From positions 3,856,001 to 3,920,000 of the forward strand of contig NZ_CP055157.1 of NCBI RefSeq assembly GCF_013367775.1: a stretch of 64,000 bases of DNA, in the 5' to 3' direction. Below are positions 16,870 to 25,950 of this stretch, one piece after another (position 1 is the stretch's first letter; each line of letters opens with the position of its first letter). The notes beneath the pieces were generated by a model, which was not told the DNA's origin, did not search any database, and worked only from the letters and a program-made list of their open reading frames with translations. This stretch comes from Microbulbifer sp. YPW1 (lineage in GTDB: Bacteria > Pseudomonadota > Gammaproteobacteria > Pseudomonadales > Cellvibrionaceae). Both the position numbers and the translations under genes were made by a program.

Positions 16870-18172
16870 GACCGTCAAGGTCGATTATCTCGCCCGTGTC
16901 GAAGGGGAGGGAGCGCTGTATATCCGCTACGACGAAGATGGTGTGCACGAGGTAAAACTCAAGATTTTCGAGCCGCCCCGGTTCTTTGAAGGTTTCATGC
17001 GCGGGCGCGACTACCGCGAGGCGCCAGATATTACCGCACGCATTTGCGGAATCTGCCCCGTTGCTTACCAGATGAGCGCAGTCCATGCGGTGGAGAATGC
17101 ACTTGGGCTCAGTCTCTCCCCAGAGTTGCACGCCCTGCGACGCTTGATGTATTGCGGGGAGTGGATCGAGAGCCATACGCTGCATATCTATATGTTGCAT
17201 GCGCCAGATTTCCTCGGGTATCCCAGTGGCGTCGCCATGGCCAAAGATCATCCAAAAACCGTACAGGACGGTTTGCAGATGAAAAAGGCGGGTAACGAGA
17301 TAGTGCGTTTGCTAGGAGGGCGTGAGGTCCACCCGATCAATGTGCGGGTGGGCGGATTCTACCGGCTGCCTACGCACCCCGAGCTGGGTGAGTTACGGGA
17401 CAAGTTGCTGCGCGCGAGAGACCTGGCCATTGAAACCGTACGCTGGGCGGCTTCACTGCCTATTCCGGACTTTGCACGGGCACCTGAAAATACCTACGAG
17501 TTTGTCGCGCTATCGGACCCGCAAGAATACCCGATGAATCGCGGACGTATTGTATCTACGCACGGGCTGGATATTGCCGTGAGCGACTACGATGATCACT
17601 TTCACGAAACGCATGTAGAATACAGCAATGCCCTGCACAGTGAGCGGGTGGGGCGGGGAGCTTACTTCCTCGGCCCTATGGCCCGGTATAACCTGAATTA
17701 CGAGCGGCTGTCACCGCTGGTAAAGCAAATCGCGGGTGAGGTGGGCTTCCCGTCTTTTTGTTCAAATCCCTTTGCCAGCATTGTGGTACGCAGCCTGGAA
17801 GTACTCTATGCGTTCGACGAGGCAGTGCGGATCATCGACAACTACCGGGCACCACAAGCCCCGTATATTGACACAGCACCGAGGCCATCCACGGGGTGTG
17901 CCGCAACGGAAGCGCCGCGAGGCCTGCTTTTCCACCGCTATGGTATCGACGCATCCGGCCAAATAGATGATGCAAAAATCGTCGCCCCCACATCGCAGAA
18001 CCAGAAAACCATCGAAGATGACCTGCGCCTGATGCTTCCGCAGTACATGCATCTCGCAGAGGCTGACCTCCAGGCCCGCTGTGAACAGGCCATTCGCAAC
18101 TATGATCCCTGCATCTCCTGTTCCACCCACTTCCTCAAGCTACATCTGGATCCGGTGAGGCCAGGATCGTGA
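16856..18172 (+). CDS. hydA: NiFe hydrogenase large subunit, group 3b (sulfhydrogenase alpha)
   Basis: The 438-residue catalytic subunit carrying the NiFe(CN)2CO site. The L1 motif [20 protein letters not shown] gives Cys64 and Cys67, and the L2 motif DPCISCSTH gives Cys419 and Cys422. His425 is followed by a 13-residue tail that the adjacent protease should remove after nickel insertion. I chose ATG 16856, which has GGGAAGG 6 nt upstream and gives the family's usual N-terminus ([13 protein letters not shown]). A longer reading from 16826 adds ten residues with no family support. Group 3b enzymes oxidise or make H2 with NAD(P) and can also reduce sulfur. They tolerate some oxygen and are often made under hypoxia. 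Confidence 0.95.
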   Translation: MTRSKTVKVDYLARVEGEGALYIRYDEDGVHEVKLKIFEPPRFFEGFMRGRDYREAPDITARICGICPVAYQMSAVHAVENALGLSLSPELHALRRLMYCGEWIESHTLHIYMLHAPDFLGYPSGVAMAKDHPKTVQDGLQMKKAGNEIVRLLGGREVHPINVRVGGFYRLPTHPELGELRDKLLRARDLAIETVRWAASLPIPDFARAPENTYEFVALSDPQEYPMNRGRIVSTHGLDIAVSDYDDHFHETHVEYSNALHSERVGRGAYFLGPMARYNLNYERLSPLVKQIAGEVGFPSFCSNPFASIVVRSLEVLYAFDEAVRIIDNYRAPQAPYIDTAPRPSTGCAATEAPRGLLFHRYGIDASGQIDDAKIVAPTSQNQKTIEDDLRLMLPQYMHLAEADLQARCEQAIRNYDPCISCSTHFLKLHLDPVRPGS

Positions 18173-18636
18173 GTGACTGGGCCATCATCGGAGTGGGTAA
18201 CCGGTTTCGAGGGGATGATTCCGTGGGACCTTACGTTGTGCATCGCCTGCGCAGCCAGCTGACGCCATCCATCCCCTGCATAGAGAACAATGGCGATATG
18301 AGCAACCTGATTGAGGACTGGAGAGATCGGCACGTCTGCCTGGTCGACGCAGTACAGACTGCAGCCTATCCGCCTGGGGAAGTAGTGCGTCTCAATGGTC
18401 TCAAACAGGATATTCCAGCGAGCCTCTGTCGTACCTCCAGCCACGGCCTGAACATTGGCGAAGCGCTGGAATTGGCTAGGGCATTGGAGGCAATGCCGGC
18501 ACACCTGGAAATATATGCAATCTGCGGACGGGATTTTTCATTCAGTGCAGGCCTGTCAGCGCAGGTGAAGGCCGCGGCGCAACAGGTGATGCGGGAAATT
18601 CTTGAAAAAATACAGCTACAGACAGGAGGTCTGTAA
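18169..18636 (+). CDS. Hydrogenase maturation endopeptidase
   Basis: A 155-residue HybD/HycI-type protease that clips the C-terminal tail of the large subunit once nickel is in place. The N-terminal [18 protein letters not shown] carries the nickel-sensing acidic residue (RGDD), and CLVDAVQTA holds the second conserved Asp; the family also has a conserved His ([10 protein letters not shown]). It starts at GTG 18169, overlapping the hydA stop by 4 nt, so substrate and protease are co-translated. The 13-residue tail on HydA is the expected substrate. Confidence 0.92.
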   Translation: MSDWAIIGVGNRFRGDDSVGPYVVHRLRSQLTPSIPCIENNGDMSNLIEDWRDRHVCLVDAVQTAAYPPGEVVRLNGLKQDIPASLCRTSSHGLNIGEALELARALEAMPAHLEIYAICGRDFSFSAGLSAQVKAAAQQVMREILEKIQLQTGGL

Positions 18637-18917
18637 TGCACGAACAGTCACTTATCAGGAATCTGGTGAATACGATTCAGGGACTCGCAGCGGAAGAAAA
18701 TGCCCGGGTGTTAGCGGCCAAACTCCGGCTGGGCGCGCTCGCGCATATCTCGGCTGATCATCTGCGTGAACACTTTCAACAGGAAACCGACGGAACGGCC
18801 CTGCAAGGCTTGCGGTTGGACATTGTCGAGCAGTCGGATATCCATCACCCCGAAGCCCAGGACATCATTCTGGAAAGTCTCGAGTTTCAAGCGGACGATG
18901 AACAACGAATCCCTTGA
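18636..18917 (+). CDS. hypA: HypA-like nickel metallochaperone lacking the zinc-binding loop
   Basis: Delivers nickel to the hydrogenase large subunit. The N-terminus MHEQS keeps the nickel-binding Met1-His2-Glu3 and the following fold aligns with HypA up to about residue 66. In ordinary HypA/HybF (113-116 residues) two CxxC pairs form a zinc ribbon before the last strand. Here the 93-residue protein has no cysteine at all. The ribbon is replaced by a short SDIHHPEAQD segment, after which the final strand (ILESLEFQ) resumes. It starts on the last base of the protease stop (TAATG). Its end overlaps hypF by 20 bp. Whether it still works as a nickel chaperone is open, because no hypB is present in the window. 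Confidence 0.82.
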   Translation: MHEQSLIRNLVNTIQGLAAEENARVLAAKLRLGALAHISADHLREHFQQETDGTALQGLRLDIVEQSDIHHPEAQDIILESLEFQADDEQRIP

Positions 18918-21264
18918 GCGACGCCGCTTGCAACTCACCGGTATCGTTCAGGGGGTTGGATTCCGGCCATATATCTATCGGCTGGCAGGGCGGTACAGTC
19001 TGTGCGGATGGGTCGCCAACCATACCGCGGGCGTTAGCCTGGAAGTACAGGGAAGCAAATCCCGGCTGCGCAAGTTTACTCAGAGCCTGTCGCGGGAACT
19101 GCCGCCCCATGCAGAAATCCATTCCCTGACCTGCGAACAGATACCGCTACAAGAAGATACGGGGTTTTCCATCCGGGAGAGCGATACCAGCGCCGCTCCC
19201 GCAGCACTCATATTGCCGGATCTGGCGCCCTGTGATGCCTGTCTGCAGGAACTGTTCGATAAGCAAAACCGCCGATTCCGCTATCCATTCCTTAACTGTA
19301 CCCACTGCGGCCCACGTTTCAGTATTGTCGAGCGCCTGCCATACGATCGGGCAAATACCGCAATGGAGCGATTCCCTCTTTGTGAAGACTGTCACGCGGA
19401 GTACATTGATCCCGGAAACCGGCGCTTTCATGCCGAACCCAATGCCTGTGCAGTGTGTGGGCCACAGTTGGCGTACTGCGCTGCGGATGGAACGCCGCTT
19501 GCCACCGGCGAAGACGCCTTTCGGCAGGCGGTGGAAGCGATCCGAACCGGCCATATTGTTGCCATCAAGAACGTCGGTGGGTTCCAGTTAATTGCCGATG
19601 CGGCCCGGGGCGATGTCGTTGCAGGTCTCCGCTACAGGAAACAGCGTCCCAACAAGCCGTTTGCCTTACTGTACCCGCACATAAACAGCGTACACAGAGA
19701 CTGCTACGTTAGCGCGCAGGAAGAACAGCAGCTCCTTGCGCCGGAGCGAGCGATCCTAATATTGCGGGCCAGGTCAGTTGCGCGGGAAAACCTGTGCGAG
19801 CAGGTCGCGCCGGGCAATCCCAATATTGGCGTGATGTTGCCCAGCTCACCGCTGCATTACTTGCTGATGCACGATCTGCCGCGACCGTTGGTTGCGACCA
19901 GTGGCAACCTCGCCGGTGAGCCAATCTGCATCGACAACCAAGAGGCATTGCAGAGACTGGCCCCGATTGCAGACGGGTTTCTGGTGCACAATCGGCAGAT
20001 ACTGCGCCCGCTGGACGATTCCATTGTTCGTGTGATGGATGGCCAACCTGTGATATTGCGCCGCGCGCGAGGGTACGTACCTCGTCCGCTCGGGCTGCCG
20101 GACAGGCCGGCACAGGGCGCCGCGATACTGGCCGCGGGTGCCGATCTTAAAAACACGGTTGCTGTTGCGCGCGGCAATACCGTATTTACCAGCCAGCATA
20201 TCGGCGATCTTGAGAATCGTATCGCCATGGCGCACTTCATAGCTACCGTTGATGACCTTACACAATTGTACGGCGACAAGCGTGCCGACTTGAAAGTGGC
20301 CCGTGTGACCTGTGATCTGCACCCGGGCTTCCTCTCGACCCGATGGTGCCAGCGGCGTGCTGGCCAGTTAATGCACGTACAGCATCACGTGGCCCATTTC
20401 TTTTCATGCTTAGCAGAGCATGCCGACCCTGGGCCGGCACTGGGAATCTGTTGGGATGGGACGGGTTTCGGCGAGGACGGGACGCTGCGCGGCAGTGAGT
20501 TTCTCTATTGGAACGGCGCGGGCCAGGTTCGGCGGCTGGCGAGCCTGCGCGAGTTTCCGCTGCCCGGGGGTGAACTGGCGATACACGATCCTCGCCGAAC
20601 CCTGGCCGGGCTGTTATTTGAGCATCTCGGTCCGAATGCACTGAATCCTGCGAGCCAATCCGGCACGCTACTGCGGCAAAAATTCAGTGCGCAAGACCTG
20701 TCAAACCTCGAGCGCATCCTGGCGCGGAAACTCAATACCCCCATTTGCTCCAGTGTCGGGCGGCTGTTCGATGCCGTATCCGTACTGCTTGGCATTGTGG
20801 AAGCCACCACGTTCGAGGGCCAGGCGGCAATGGCACTGGAGTTTGCGACACAGGAGTCAGAGCACGGCAGCAGCTACCCGTTTGAATTGCATCGGGAGGG
20901 CGCTGTCTGGAAGCTTGACTGGGGTCCGATGCTTGCGGCCCTGATCGAGGATCAGGCAGCCGGAGCGAAGATCCCCTACATGGCCACCGCGTTCCACAAT
21001 ACGCTTGCGCAGATGGCACTATCGGTAGCCATACGCTCTGCAGAGAACAAAGTGTTCCTGTCTGGAGGTGCGTTCCAGAACAAGCGGCTGCTGGAGACAA
21101 CCTCGCAGCTGTTGCGCGAGGCCGGGTTTCGGGTACACAGCCATAGCAAGGTTCCCCCGAATGATGGTGGTATCGCAGTGGGGCAGATTTACTACACCCG
21201 TTGTATGGGCAATAACAGCCGCCTATCCATGGCAAATGGAAAAGCCGAGCGTGAAAACCAGTAA
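18898..21264 (+). CDS. hypF: Carbamoyltransferase HypF
   Basis: Makes the carbamoyl group that becomes the CN ligands of the NiFe site, using carbamoyl phosphate and ATP, and passes it to HypE. It has 788 residues from ATG 18898. The acylphosphatase domain starts with GIVQGVGFRPYIYRLA. The zinc-finger pair has four CxxC units (CDAC, CTHC, CEDC, CAVC, about 105-190). A YrdC-like domain follows, then a Kae1-like domain with VQHHVAHFFSCLAEH and GICWDGTGFGEDG. Another in-frame ATG at 18766 would extend it by 44 residues over hypA, but those residues do not look like HypF. The length is normal and no key motif is missing. Confidence 0.95.
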   Translation: MNNESLERRRLQLTGIVQGVGFRPYIYRLAGRYSLCGWVANHTAGVSLEVQGSKSRLRKFTQSLSRELPPHAEIHSLTCEQIPLQEDTGFSIRESDTSAAPAALILPDLAPCDACLQELFDKQNRRFRYPFLNCTHCGPRFSIVERLPYDRANTAMERFPLCEDCHAEYIDPGNRRFHAEPNACAVCGPQLAYCAADGTPLATGEDAFRQAVEAIRTGHIVAIKNVGGFQLIADAARGDVVAGLRYRKQRPNKPFALLYPHINSVHRDCYVSAQEEQQLLAPERAILILRARSVARENLCEQVAPGNPNIGVMLPSSPLHYLLMHDLPRPLVATSGNLAGEPICIDNQEALQRLAPIADGFLVHNRQILRPLDDSIVRVMDGQPVILRRARGYVPRPLGLPDRPAQGAAILAAGADLKNTVAVARGNTVFTSQHIGDLENRIAMAHFIATVDDLTQLYGDKRADLKVARVTCDLHPGFLSTRWCQRRAGQLMHVQHHVAHFFSCLAEHADPGPALGICWDGTGFGEDGTLRGSEFLYWNGAGQVRRLASLREFPLPGGELAIHDPRRTLAGLLFEHLGPNALNPASQSGTLLRQKFSAQDLSNLERILARKLNTPICSSVGRLFDAVSVLLGIVEATTFEGQAAMALEFATQESEHGSSYPFELHREGAVWKLDWGPMLAALIEDQAAGAKIPYMATAFHNTLAQMALSVAIRSAENKVFLSGGAFQNKRLLETTSQLLREAGFRVHSHSKVPPNDGGIAVGQIYYTRCMGNNSRLSMANGKAERENQ

Positions 21265-21295
21265 TGAACAAGGTACCAGAGGAGGGTAGTCACCC

Positions 21296-21538
21296 GTGTG
21301 TCTTGGGATTCCCGGTCTTGTAGAAGAAATACTGAATAGTGAACCCCTGGAGCGCAGTGCGCGGGTTCGGTTCGGCGGTATCAGTAAGGAAATCAATATC
21401 GCCTTTGTGCCGACAGTCGCAGTTGGTGACTATGTAATCGTGCATGTGGGGTTTGCGATTAGTGTCATTAATGAAAGCGAAGCAAAGCGGGTATTTCGCT
21501 ATCTAGAGGAAATCGGAGATCTGGAAGATCTCGGGTAA
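21296..21538 (+). CDS. hypC: Hydrogenase assembly chaperone HypC
   Basis: An 80-residue HypC/HybG-type chaperone that carries the Fe(CN)2CO unit with HypD and then holds the large-subunit precursor. The family start MCLGIPG is present, with the essential Cys2. It begins at GTG 21296 behind a good GGAGGG site, 31 bp after hypF. The last base of its stop (TAATG) is the first base of the hypD start. Confidence 0.94.
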   Translation: MCLGIPGLVEEILNSEPLERSARVRFGGISKEINIAFVPTVAVGDYVIVHVGFAISVINESEAKRVFRYLEEIGDLEDLG

Positions 21539-22677
21539 TGTCACCAGGGAAATGGCCGATGAAATATCTGAATGAATATCGCGGGCGAGAAGGCATAAGA
21601 AAGATTGTTGCTGAGTTGCATCGAACCACCACCCGCGCCTGGACATTGATGGAAGTCTGCGGCGGGCAAACACATGCGATCGCCAAATATGGATTACAGC
21701 AGTTACTTCCGCCGGAGATAGAGCTGTTGCATGGCCCTGGCTGTCCGGTGTGTGTGACATCACTGGATATCATCGACCAGGCAATTGCCATTGCCTCGAG
21801 ACCTGATGTGATCTTCTGTTCCTTCGGCGATATGCTCCGGGTTCCCGGAACTGACCGGGACCTGCTGGCGGTAAAGGCCGCTGGTGGAGATGTGCGTACG
21901 GTTTATTCACCAATGAATGCGCTGGAGCTTGCGCGGACGCATCCCGATCGCCAGGTTGTGTTTTTTGCAATCGGCTTTGAAACCACGGCACCCGCGAATG
22001 CCATGGCGGTGTACCAAGCCCACCGGCAAGACGTAACCAACTTTTCCCTGCTGGTATCCCAGTTCCTGGTCCCCCCGGCGATAGACACCATCTGCGCCGA
22101 TGCGGACTCGCGCGTTCAGGGGTTTCTTGCCGCCGGGCATGTCTGTGCAATTACGGGCTTTGAAGAATACCTGCCACTCGCGAACAAAATACGACGTCCC
22201 ATCGTGGTTACCGGATTTGAACCTCTGGATATTCTCGAAGGTGTCCTGATGTGTGTGCGTCAGCTGGAGCAGGGCAAGTATGAAGTTCAGAACCAGTACG
22301 CACGCGCGGTTTCCAGCGAAGGCAATATCCCCGCGCGGGAGATGTTGCAGCGGGTATTTGAAATATCTACCCAGAGCTGGCGCGGGGTGGGGAATATCCG
22401 CAGCAGCGGATTGCTGTTGCGCCAGGAGTTCGCTGCGTTTGACGCCGGCCAGCGATTCCCGATGGATTTCCAGGTTCGGGAGGATACCAGCGGCTGTATC
22501 AGTGGGCGGATAATGCAGGGGCTAAGTAAACCCGATGACTGTCCGCACTTCGGCAACAAGTGCCGTCCACAAAGCCCTCTGGGCGCTCCGATGGTATCTA
22601 CCGAAGGTCCCTGCGCGGCCTATTATCGATACGGCACTCGCCCACATCATAATCAGGAACCCCGCCATGAACATTGA
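21538..22677 (+). CDS. hypD: Hydrogenase formation protein HypD
   Basis: A 379-residue iron-sulfur protein that assembles the Fe(CN)2CO moiety with HypC and Hyp[16 protein letters not shown] and [12 protein letters not shown] carry the active-site cysteines. The C-terminal part ([20 protein letters not shown]) contributes ligands of the 4Fe-4S cluster. The N-terminus from ATG 21538 fits (MKYLNEYRG is eight residues in). It overlaps hypE by 11 bp. Confidence 0.95.
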   Translation: MSPGKWPMKYLNEYRGREGIRKIVAELHRTTTRAWTLMEVCGGQTHAIAKYGLQQLLPPEIELLHGPGCPVCVTSLDIIDQAIAIASRPDVIFCSFGDMLRVPGTDRDLLAVKAAGGDVRTVYSPMNALELARTHPDRQVVFFAIGFETTAPANAMAVYQAHRQDVTNFSLLVSQFLVPPAIDTICADADSRVQGFLAAGHVCAITGFEEYLPLANKIRRPIVVTGFEPLDILEGVLMCVRQLEQGKYEVQNQYARAVSSEGNIPAREMLQRVFEISTQSWRGVGNIRSSGLLLRQEFAAFDAGQRFPMDFQVREDTSGCISGRIMQGLSKPDDCPHFGNKCRPQSPLGAPMVSTEGPCAAYYRYGTRPHHNQEPRHEH

Positions 22678-23719
22678 GTGTCCGCTTCCGCTGGATCAAT
22701 TGGCCACTGAATCCGATGAAGTGATTCGGCTGGGCCATGGCAGTGGCGGGGAACTTACCCAGCGTTTACTGCGGGATTTTATTTTTCCCTATATTGACAA
22801 TTATTGGATTCAACAGGGGCATGACAGCGCAAAGTTGCCGGTAGACAACGGGAGCCTGGTATTTACCACCGACTCATTCGTAGTGTCCCCGTTGTTTTTC
22901 CCCGGTGGCGATATTGGAAAGCTTGCCGTCTATGGCACGGTCAACGATCTGGCCATGAGTGGCGCCCGTCCGAAGTACCTGAGTTGCGGGTTGATTCTGG
23001 AAGAGGGGCTACCGATCAAGACCCTTGTACGTATCATGTATTCCATGGGCACTGCCGCTGCAGAAGTCGGCGTGCAGCTGGTGACTGGCGATACAAAAGT
23101 CGTGGAGAGGGGCAAGGGTGACGGGATCTATATCAACACCTCTGGAATTGGCGTGCTCGGCGCTACTCGCGAAATCTGTCCGCAGCAGATTGTCGCTTCC
23201 GATGTGGTCATTCTGTCTGGCGATATTGGCCGGCACGGGATGGCGGTCATGGCTCAGCGTGAAGGCCTCGAGTTTGAAAGCCCGCTGCTCAGTGACTGTG
23301 CGCCGCTGTGTGATCCCGTCGCGGCGCTGCTGGCCGCTGGAATTGAGGTTCACTGCTTGCGGGATCTCACACGGGGCGGGCTTGCCACCGCGCTGGTGGA
23401 ACTCGCCGAGTCATCGGGCATGGGCATACAGGTTGAGGAAGGCTGTATTCCGGTCAGTGAACCCGTGCAGGGCGCCTGCGAGCTGCTCGGGCTCGATCCC
23501 ATGTATGTGGCCAACGAAGGCCGCTTCATCCTGTTTGTGCCAGCGCAACAGCAACAACAAGCGCTAGAGATCCTGACAGCGATTCCGGTCTCCATAGACA
23601 GTCGTGTCATTGGTCGGGTTTCCAGCCTGGCCGGTGCGGAAGTCACCTTGCAGAACTCATTAGGCTGCGAACGGCTACTGTATCGTTTGCCCGGTGAGCA
23701 GTTGCCCAGAATCTGCTAA
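22667..23719 (+). CDS. hypE: Carbamoyl dehydratase HypE
   Basis: Dehydrates the thiocarbamoyl group received from HypF to a thiocyanate that supplies CN to iron. It has 350 residues from ATG 22667. [13 protein letters not shown] marks the N-terminus of this PurM-like ATP-binding family. The protein ends exactly in PRIC, which gives the C-terminal cysteine that accepts the carbamoyl group. It is the last gene of the hydrogenase operon. An in-frame longer reading from 22535 lies inside hypD and is not supported. Confidence 0.95.
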   Translation: MNIECPLPLDQLATESDEVIRLGHGSGGELTQRLLRDFIFPYIDNYWIQQGHDSAKLPVDNGSLVFTTDSFVVSPLFFPGGDIGKLAVYGTVNDLAMSGARPKYLSCGLILEEGLPIKTLVRIMYSMGTAAAEVGVQLVTGDTKVVERGKGDGIYINTSGIGVLGATREICPQQIVASDVVILSGDIGRHGMAVMAQREGLEFESPLLSDCAPLCDPVAALLAAGIEVHCLRDLTRGGLATALVELAESSGMGIQVEEGCIPVSEPVQGACELLGLDPMYVANEGRFILFVPAQQQQQALEILTAIPVSIDSRVIGRVSSLAGAEVTLQNSLGCERLLYRLPGEQLPRIC

Positions 23720-23722
23720 GTT

Positions 23723-23773
23723 GCGGTAGCGTATCAGGCCGACATACCGCCACAGATACTGGCCAAGCCTGAT
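23723..23773 (+). other. Inverted repeats after hypE, possible operon end
   Basis: Two pairs interleave just after the hypE stop: GCGGTA (23723-23728) with TACCGC (23745-23750), and ATCAGGC (23733-23739) with GCCTGAT (23767-23773). There is no T-run, so a classical intrinsic terminator is not shown. It could be a Rho-dependent end, an mRNA-stabilising structure or chance. Confidence 0.3.
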
Positions 23774-23820
23774 TGTACCGGGCACACATTGAGCCCCTCC
23801 CATAACCAATACGTAGTTCG

Positions 23821-23836
23821 CATAATATAGATTATG
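23821..23836. promoter_or_regulatory. Perfect inverted repeat CATAAT-N4-ATTATG, candidate operator
   Basis: A 16-bp A+T-rich palindrome with a 4-bp spacer sits 185 bp before the 24022 gene, inside the 302-bp gap after hypE. The local composition differs from the surroundings, as a promoter would. It does not match the Fnr consensus. Nothing else coding is visible between 23720 and 24021. Confidence 0.35.
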
Positions 23837-23998
23837 TTAAATTCAGTATTTGGACAGCGATAAGGATCGAGAACTCAATTAGCCGAGGTTTACACGCCTT
23901 GTGAATACACGTCGTGAGGTGCCGTAAAAACTGTCACGAAAACCCTGTTTCTGGCGCCTGAAACGCTGGGGAATGTGGGTGTTCTCCAGTAGGATTCG

Positions 23999-24014
23999 CC
24001 CTCTTTTTCGAGGG
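23999..24014 (+). promoter_or_regulatory. SD-masking hairpin upstream of the 110-residue gene
   Basis: CCCTC-TTTTTC-GAGGG can fold with a 5-bp stem and a 6-nt loop. The 3' arm is the Shine-Dalgarno stretch (GAGGGGG, 24010-24016) of the gene starting at 24022. Translation could thus be gated by melting of the hairpin or by a trans-acting RNA. This is inference from pairing only. Confidence 0.35.
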
Positions 24015-24021
24015 GGACTTT

Positions 24022-24354
24022 ATGACTACAGGAGAACAGATTTTTCACGCCATTGAACGCCTTTCTGTTGCACTCTCCAGCTGGGAGGAATTCAAAATGA
24101 CGTTAAAGGATGCCTTTTTGAATGAGGGCACGGAGTACAGTCTGGCGGAGCAACTTGTCGGTATTATCGATGAGCATCTGAAAGCAAATTATAGCGGCGA
24201 CTATCACTTGAGTCTGGTGCGGTTGATTACTAAGCAACACGACTCCGAACAGTCGCTCCTTCAGAATACGGCGGTGACGAGTGCATTCCGTCAGTACATG
24301 TCGTTCTACGTAGATGCGTCTATTCCGGAACCGGCGTACGCCATCCACCATTAA
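24022..24354 (+). CDS. Hypothetical protein, 110 residues
   Basis: I do not recognise this protein. It is small, soluble and acidic, mostly helical by eye, with no signal peptide, membrane segment or cysteine. The start has a strong GGGGG Shine-Dalgarno site partly buried in a hairpin. It stands alone between the hydrogenase operon and a convergent hydrolase gene, with the two stops overlapping by 4 bp. Codon use looks like its neighbours and the reading is clean, so it is probably a real gene. Its A+T-rich upstream region with a palindrome suggests its own promoter. Confidence 0.65.
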   Translation: MTTGEQIFHAIERLSVALSSWEEFKMTLKDAFLNEGTEYSLAEQLVGIIDEHLKANYSGDYHLSLVRLITKQHDSEQSLLQNTAVTSAFRQYMSFYVDASIPEPAYAIHH

Positions 24355-25355
24355 GGTGTGTCGGCATTATCAGTGTATTCGGCTCTCATCTGCTTGAGAA
24401 AGTCGGGAATACGGGATTCCAGCCAATACCGCGGTTGCCATAGGCTGCCACTGATAAAGCCGACATGCCCGCCGCGCTTGCTGACTTCCAGGGTGACTTC
24501 ACTACTGATTTCGTCGCTGGTGGGAATTGCGCTGGGACAGACAAATGGGTCGTCCTGCGCATGAATAATCAGCGTTGGTGTGCGAATATTTTTGATAAAC
24601 GGTTTGCTCGACGCGCGCGTGTAGTAGTCATCTACGCCGCTAAACCCGTGCAGTGGCGCGGTAAATTGATCATCGAAGCTCCTGAAATCACTAAAGAACC
24701 TCGATTCATTCAATACAGGCATCTGCTGCGCGAGTTCCGGATCTCGCGCCTTGTTGCGTAGACTCTGCTTCAGGCTCTGCAACAAGTGGCGCTGGTAAAC
24801 CTTGGAGAACCCCTGCCCCATACGGCGGCTGGAAGCGTGCAGATCCAGCGGTGCAGACACAGATACGGCAGCTGACAACAGCGTCTGGTTGCCATCTTCA
24901 CCCAGCCACTTCAACAGCACGTTGCCACCCAGTGAATAGCCAACGGCCATCAGTGGTGTACCGGGAAACTTTTCCCTGAGGTGTCTAGCCAGCCAGCGGG
25001 GATCTTCGCTATCGCCACTGTGATAAGCACGCGGCAATAGATTGGGCGCGCCGCCGCATCCTCGAAAATGCATGACGGCGACCTGAAACCTCTTTTCCAG
25101 CAGTGACTGCATTAACCCCTGCACGTAAGGGGATTCCACGGACCCCTCGAGGCCGTGAAGTACCAATACGATGGGCCGATTGGGATTATCTTCAAGCTGA
25201 GTCGGCGTATGAAGCGCTAGGCGGTCATTGTCTGGGGTGGTAAGCCACTGGCACTGGGTTCTGATCCAGGGTCTGGGCCGATGGAAGCGCGGGAATATGG
25301 TCTGCAGATGACAGTTGCCGAGCCCGACCGCAGGCTCAAATGGCTGGACGCTCAA
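24351..25355 (-). CDS. YheT-family alpha/beta hydrolase
   Basis: A 334-residue hydrolase of the YheT/ABHD group. The nucleophile elbow is GYSLGGNVLLKWLG, the acid is likely in HAQDDPFVC, and the histidine in KRGGHVGFIS. An oxyanion-side motif VLHGLEGSVESPY is typical of the family. No signal peptide is visible, so it is cytoplasmic or membrane-associated. The natural substrate of the family is not firmly known; esterase activity on short acyl esters is commonly assumed. It is the only gene in its orientation before a 67-bp gap to the DUF411 gene, and it converges on the 24022 gene. Confidence 0.88.
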   Translation of the reverse strand: MSVQPFEPAVGLGNCHLQTIFPRFHRPRPWIRTQCQWLTTPDNDRLALHTPTQLEDNPNRPIVLVLHGLEGSVESPYVQGLMQSLLEKRFQVAVMHFRGCGGAPNLLPRAYHSGDSEDPRWLARHLREKFPGTPLMAVGYSLGGNVLLKWLGEDGNQTLLSAAVSVSAPLDLHASSRRMGQGFSKVYQRHLLQSLKQSLRNKARDPELAQQMPVLNESRFFSDFRSFDDQFTAPLHGFSGVDDYYTRASSKPFIKNIRTPTLIIHAQDDPFVCPSAIPTSDEISSEVTLEVSKRGGHVGFISGSLWQPRYWLESRIPDFLKQMRAEYTDNADTP

Positions 25356-25422
25356 AGTACTTTAGCCCTTCGTACATTAGGAAGGGCTGCAAGACTACCG
25401 CCGGACCGAATGCTTTGCCAGT

Positions 25423-25950
25423 TCAAGATGCCTCGGGCGCGGTAACTTTTTCGTAAAAACGGTAACCGCCATCCGACAGAATGGAATACACAATATAGGG
25501 TTCGAAATCCCCGCCACGGTACATGCCGGGGCTGCCCTTTGGCATTCCGGGTACGGACAGACCAATGCTGCCTTTAGGCGGGTTGGCGAGAAATTGCCGG
25601 ATCAGGCGCGCCGGCACATGTCCTTCGAACACGTATTTATTATTCCAGACCCCGGTATGGCAACCCTGCATGGTTGCGGGCACACCCCATTGGCGTTTGA
25701 ACTCAGCAGTATCCAGCCCGTTCTCACTGCTTACGCTGAATTGATTTTGCTCGAGATGTTTCATCCAGTCTTTGCAACACAGGCAAAACGGGGACTTGTA
25801 GACCACAATATCGGCGTTGGCGTCCTGCTCTGCCACGCTCTGATTGGTGCTGCATGCGGTGATAAAACTGACCGACAGCAATAACGCAAGGTTGCGAATT
25901 TTTCGAATGAAGGTACGGCTATTAGAGAACTTCGGCATAGTAAATTGCAT
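25423..25950 (-). CDS. DUF411 lipoprotein, putative metal-binding protein
   Basis: A 175-residue exported protein. An N-terminal hydrophobic stretch ends in a lipobox (ITAC, Cys at about 33). The mature part is a DUF411 domain with a CxCC motif in YKSPFCLCCKDWMKHLE, a GCHTG motif, and a conserved GMPKGSPGM-type loop rich in Met. Such features suggest copper binding, and DUF411 genes often sit near copper-handling genes; here that is only inference. The gene overlaps the 3' end of egtD by 29 bp (or 17 bp if the second ATG at 25938 is used), so it belongs to the ergothioneine operon. Neither start has a clear SD, as expected for coupled translation. Confidence 0.85.
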   Translation of the reverse strand: MQFTMPKFSNSRTFIRKIRNLALLLSVSFITACSTNQSVAEQDANADIVVYKSPFCLCCKDWMKHLEQNQFSVSSENGLDTAEFKRQWGVPATMQGCHTGVWNNKYVFEGHVPARLIRQFLANPPKGSIGLSVPGMPKGSPGMYRGGDFEPYIVYSILSDGGYRFYEKVTAPEAS

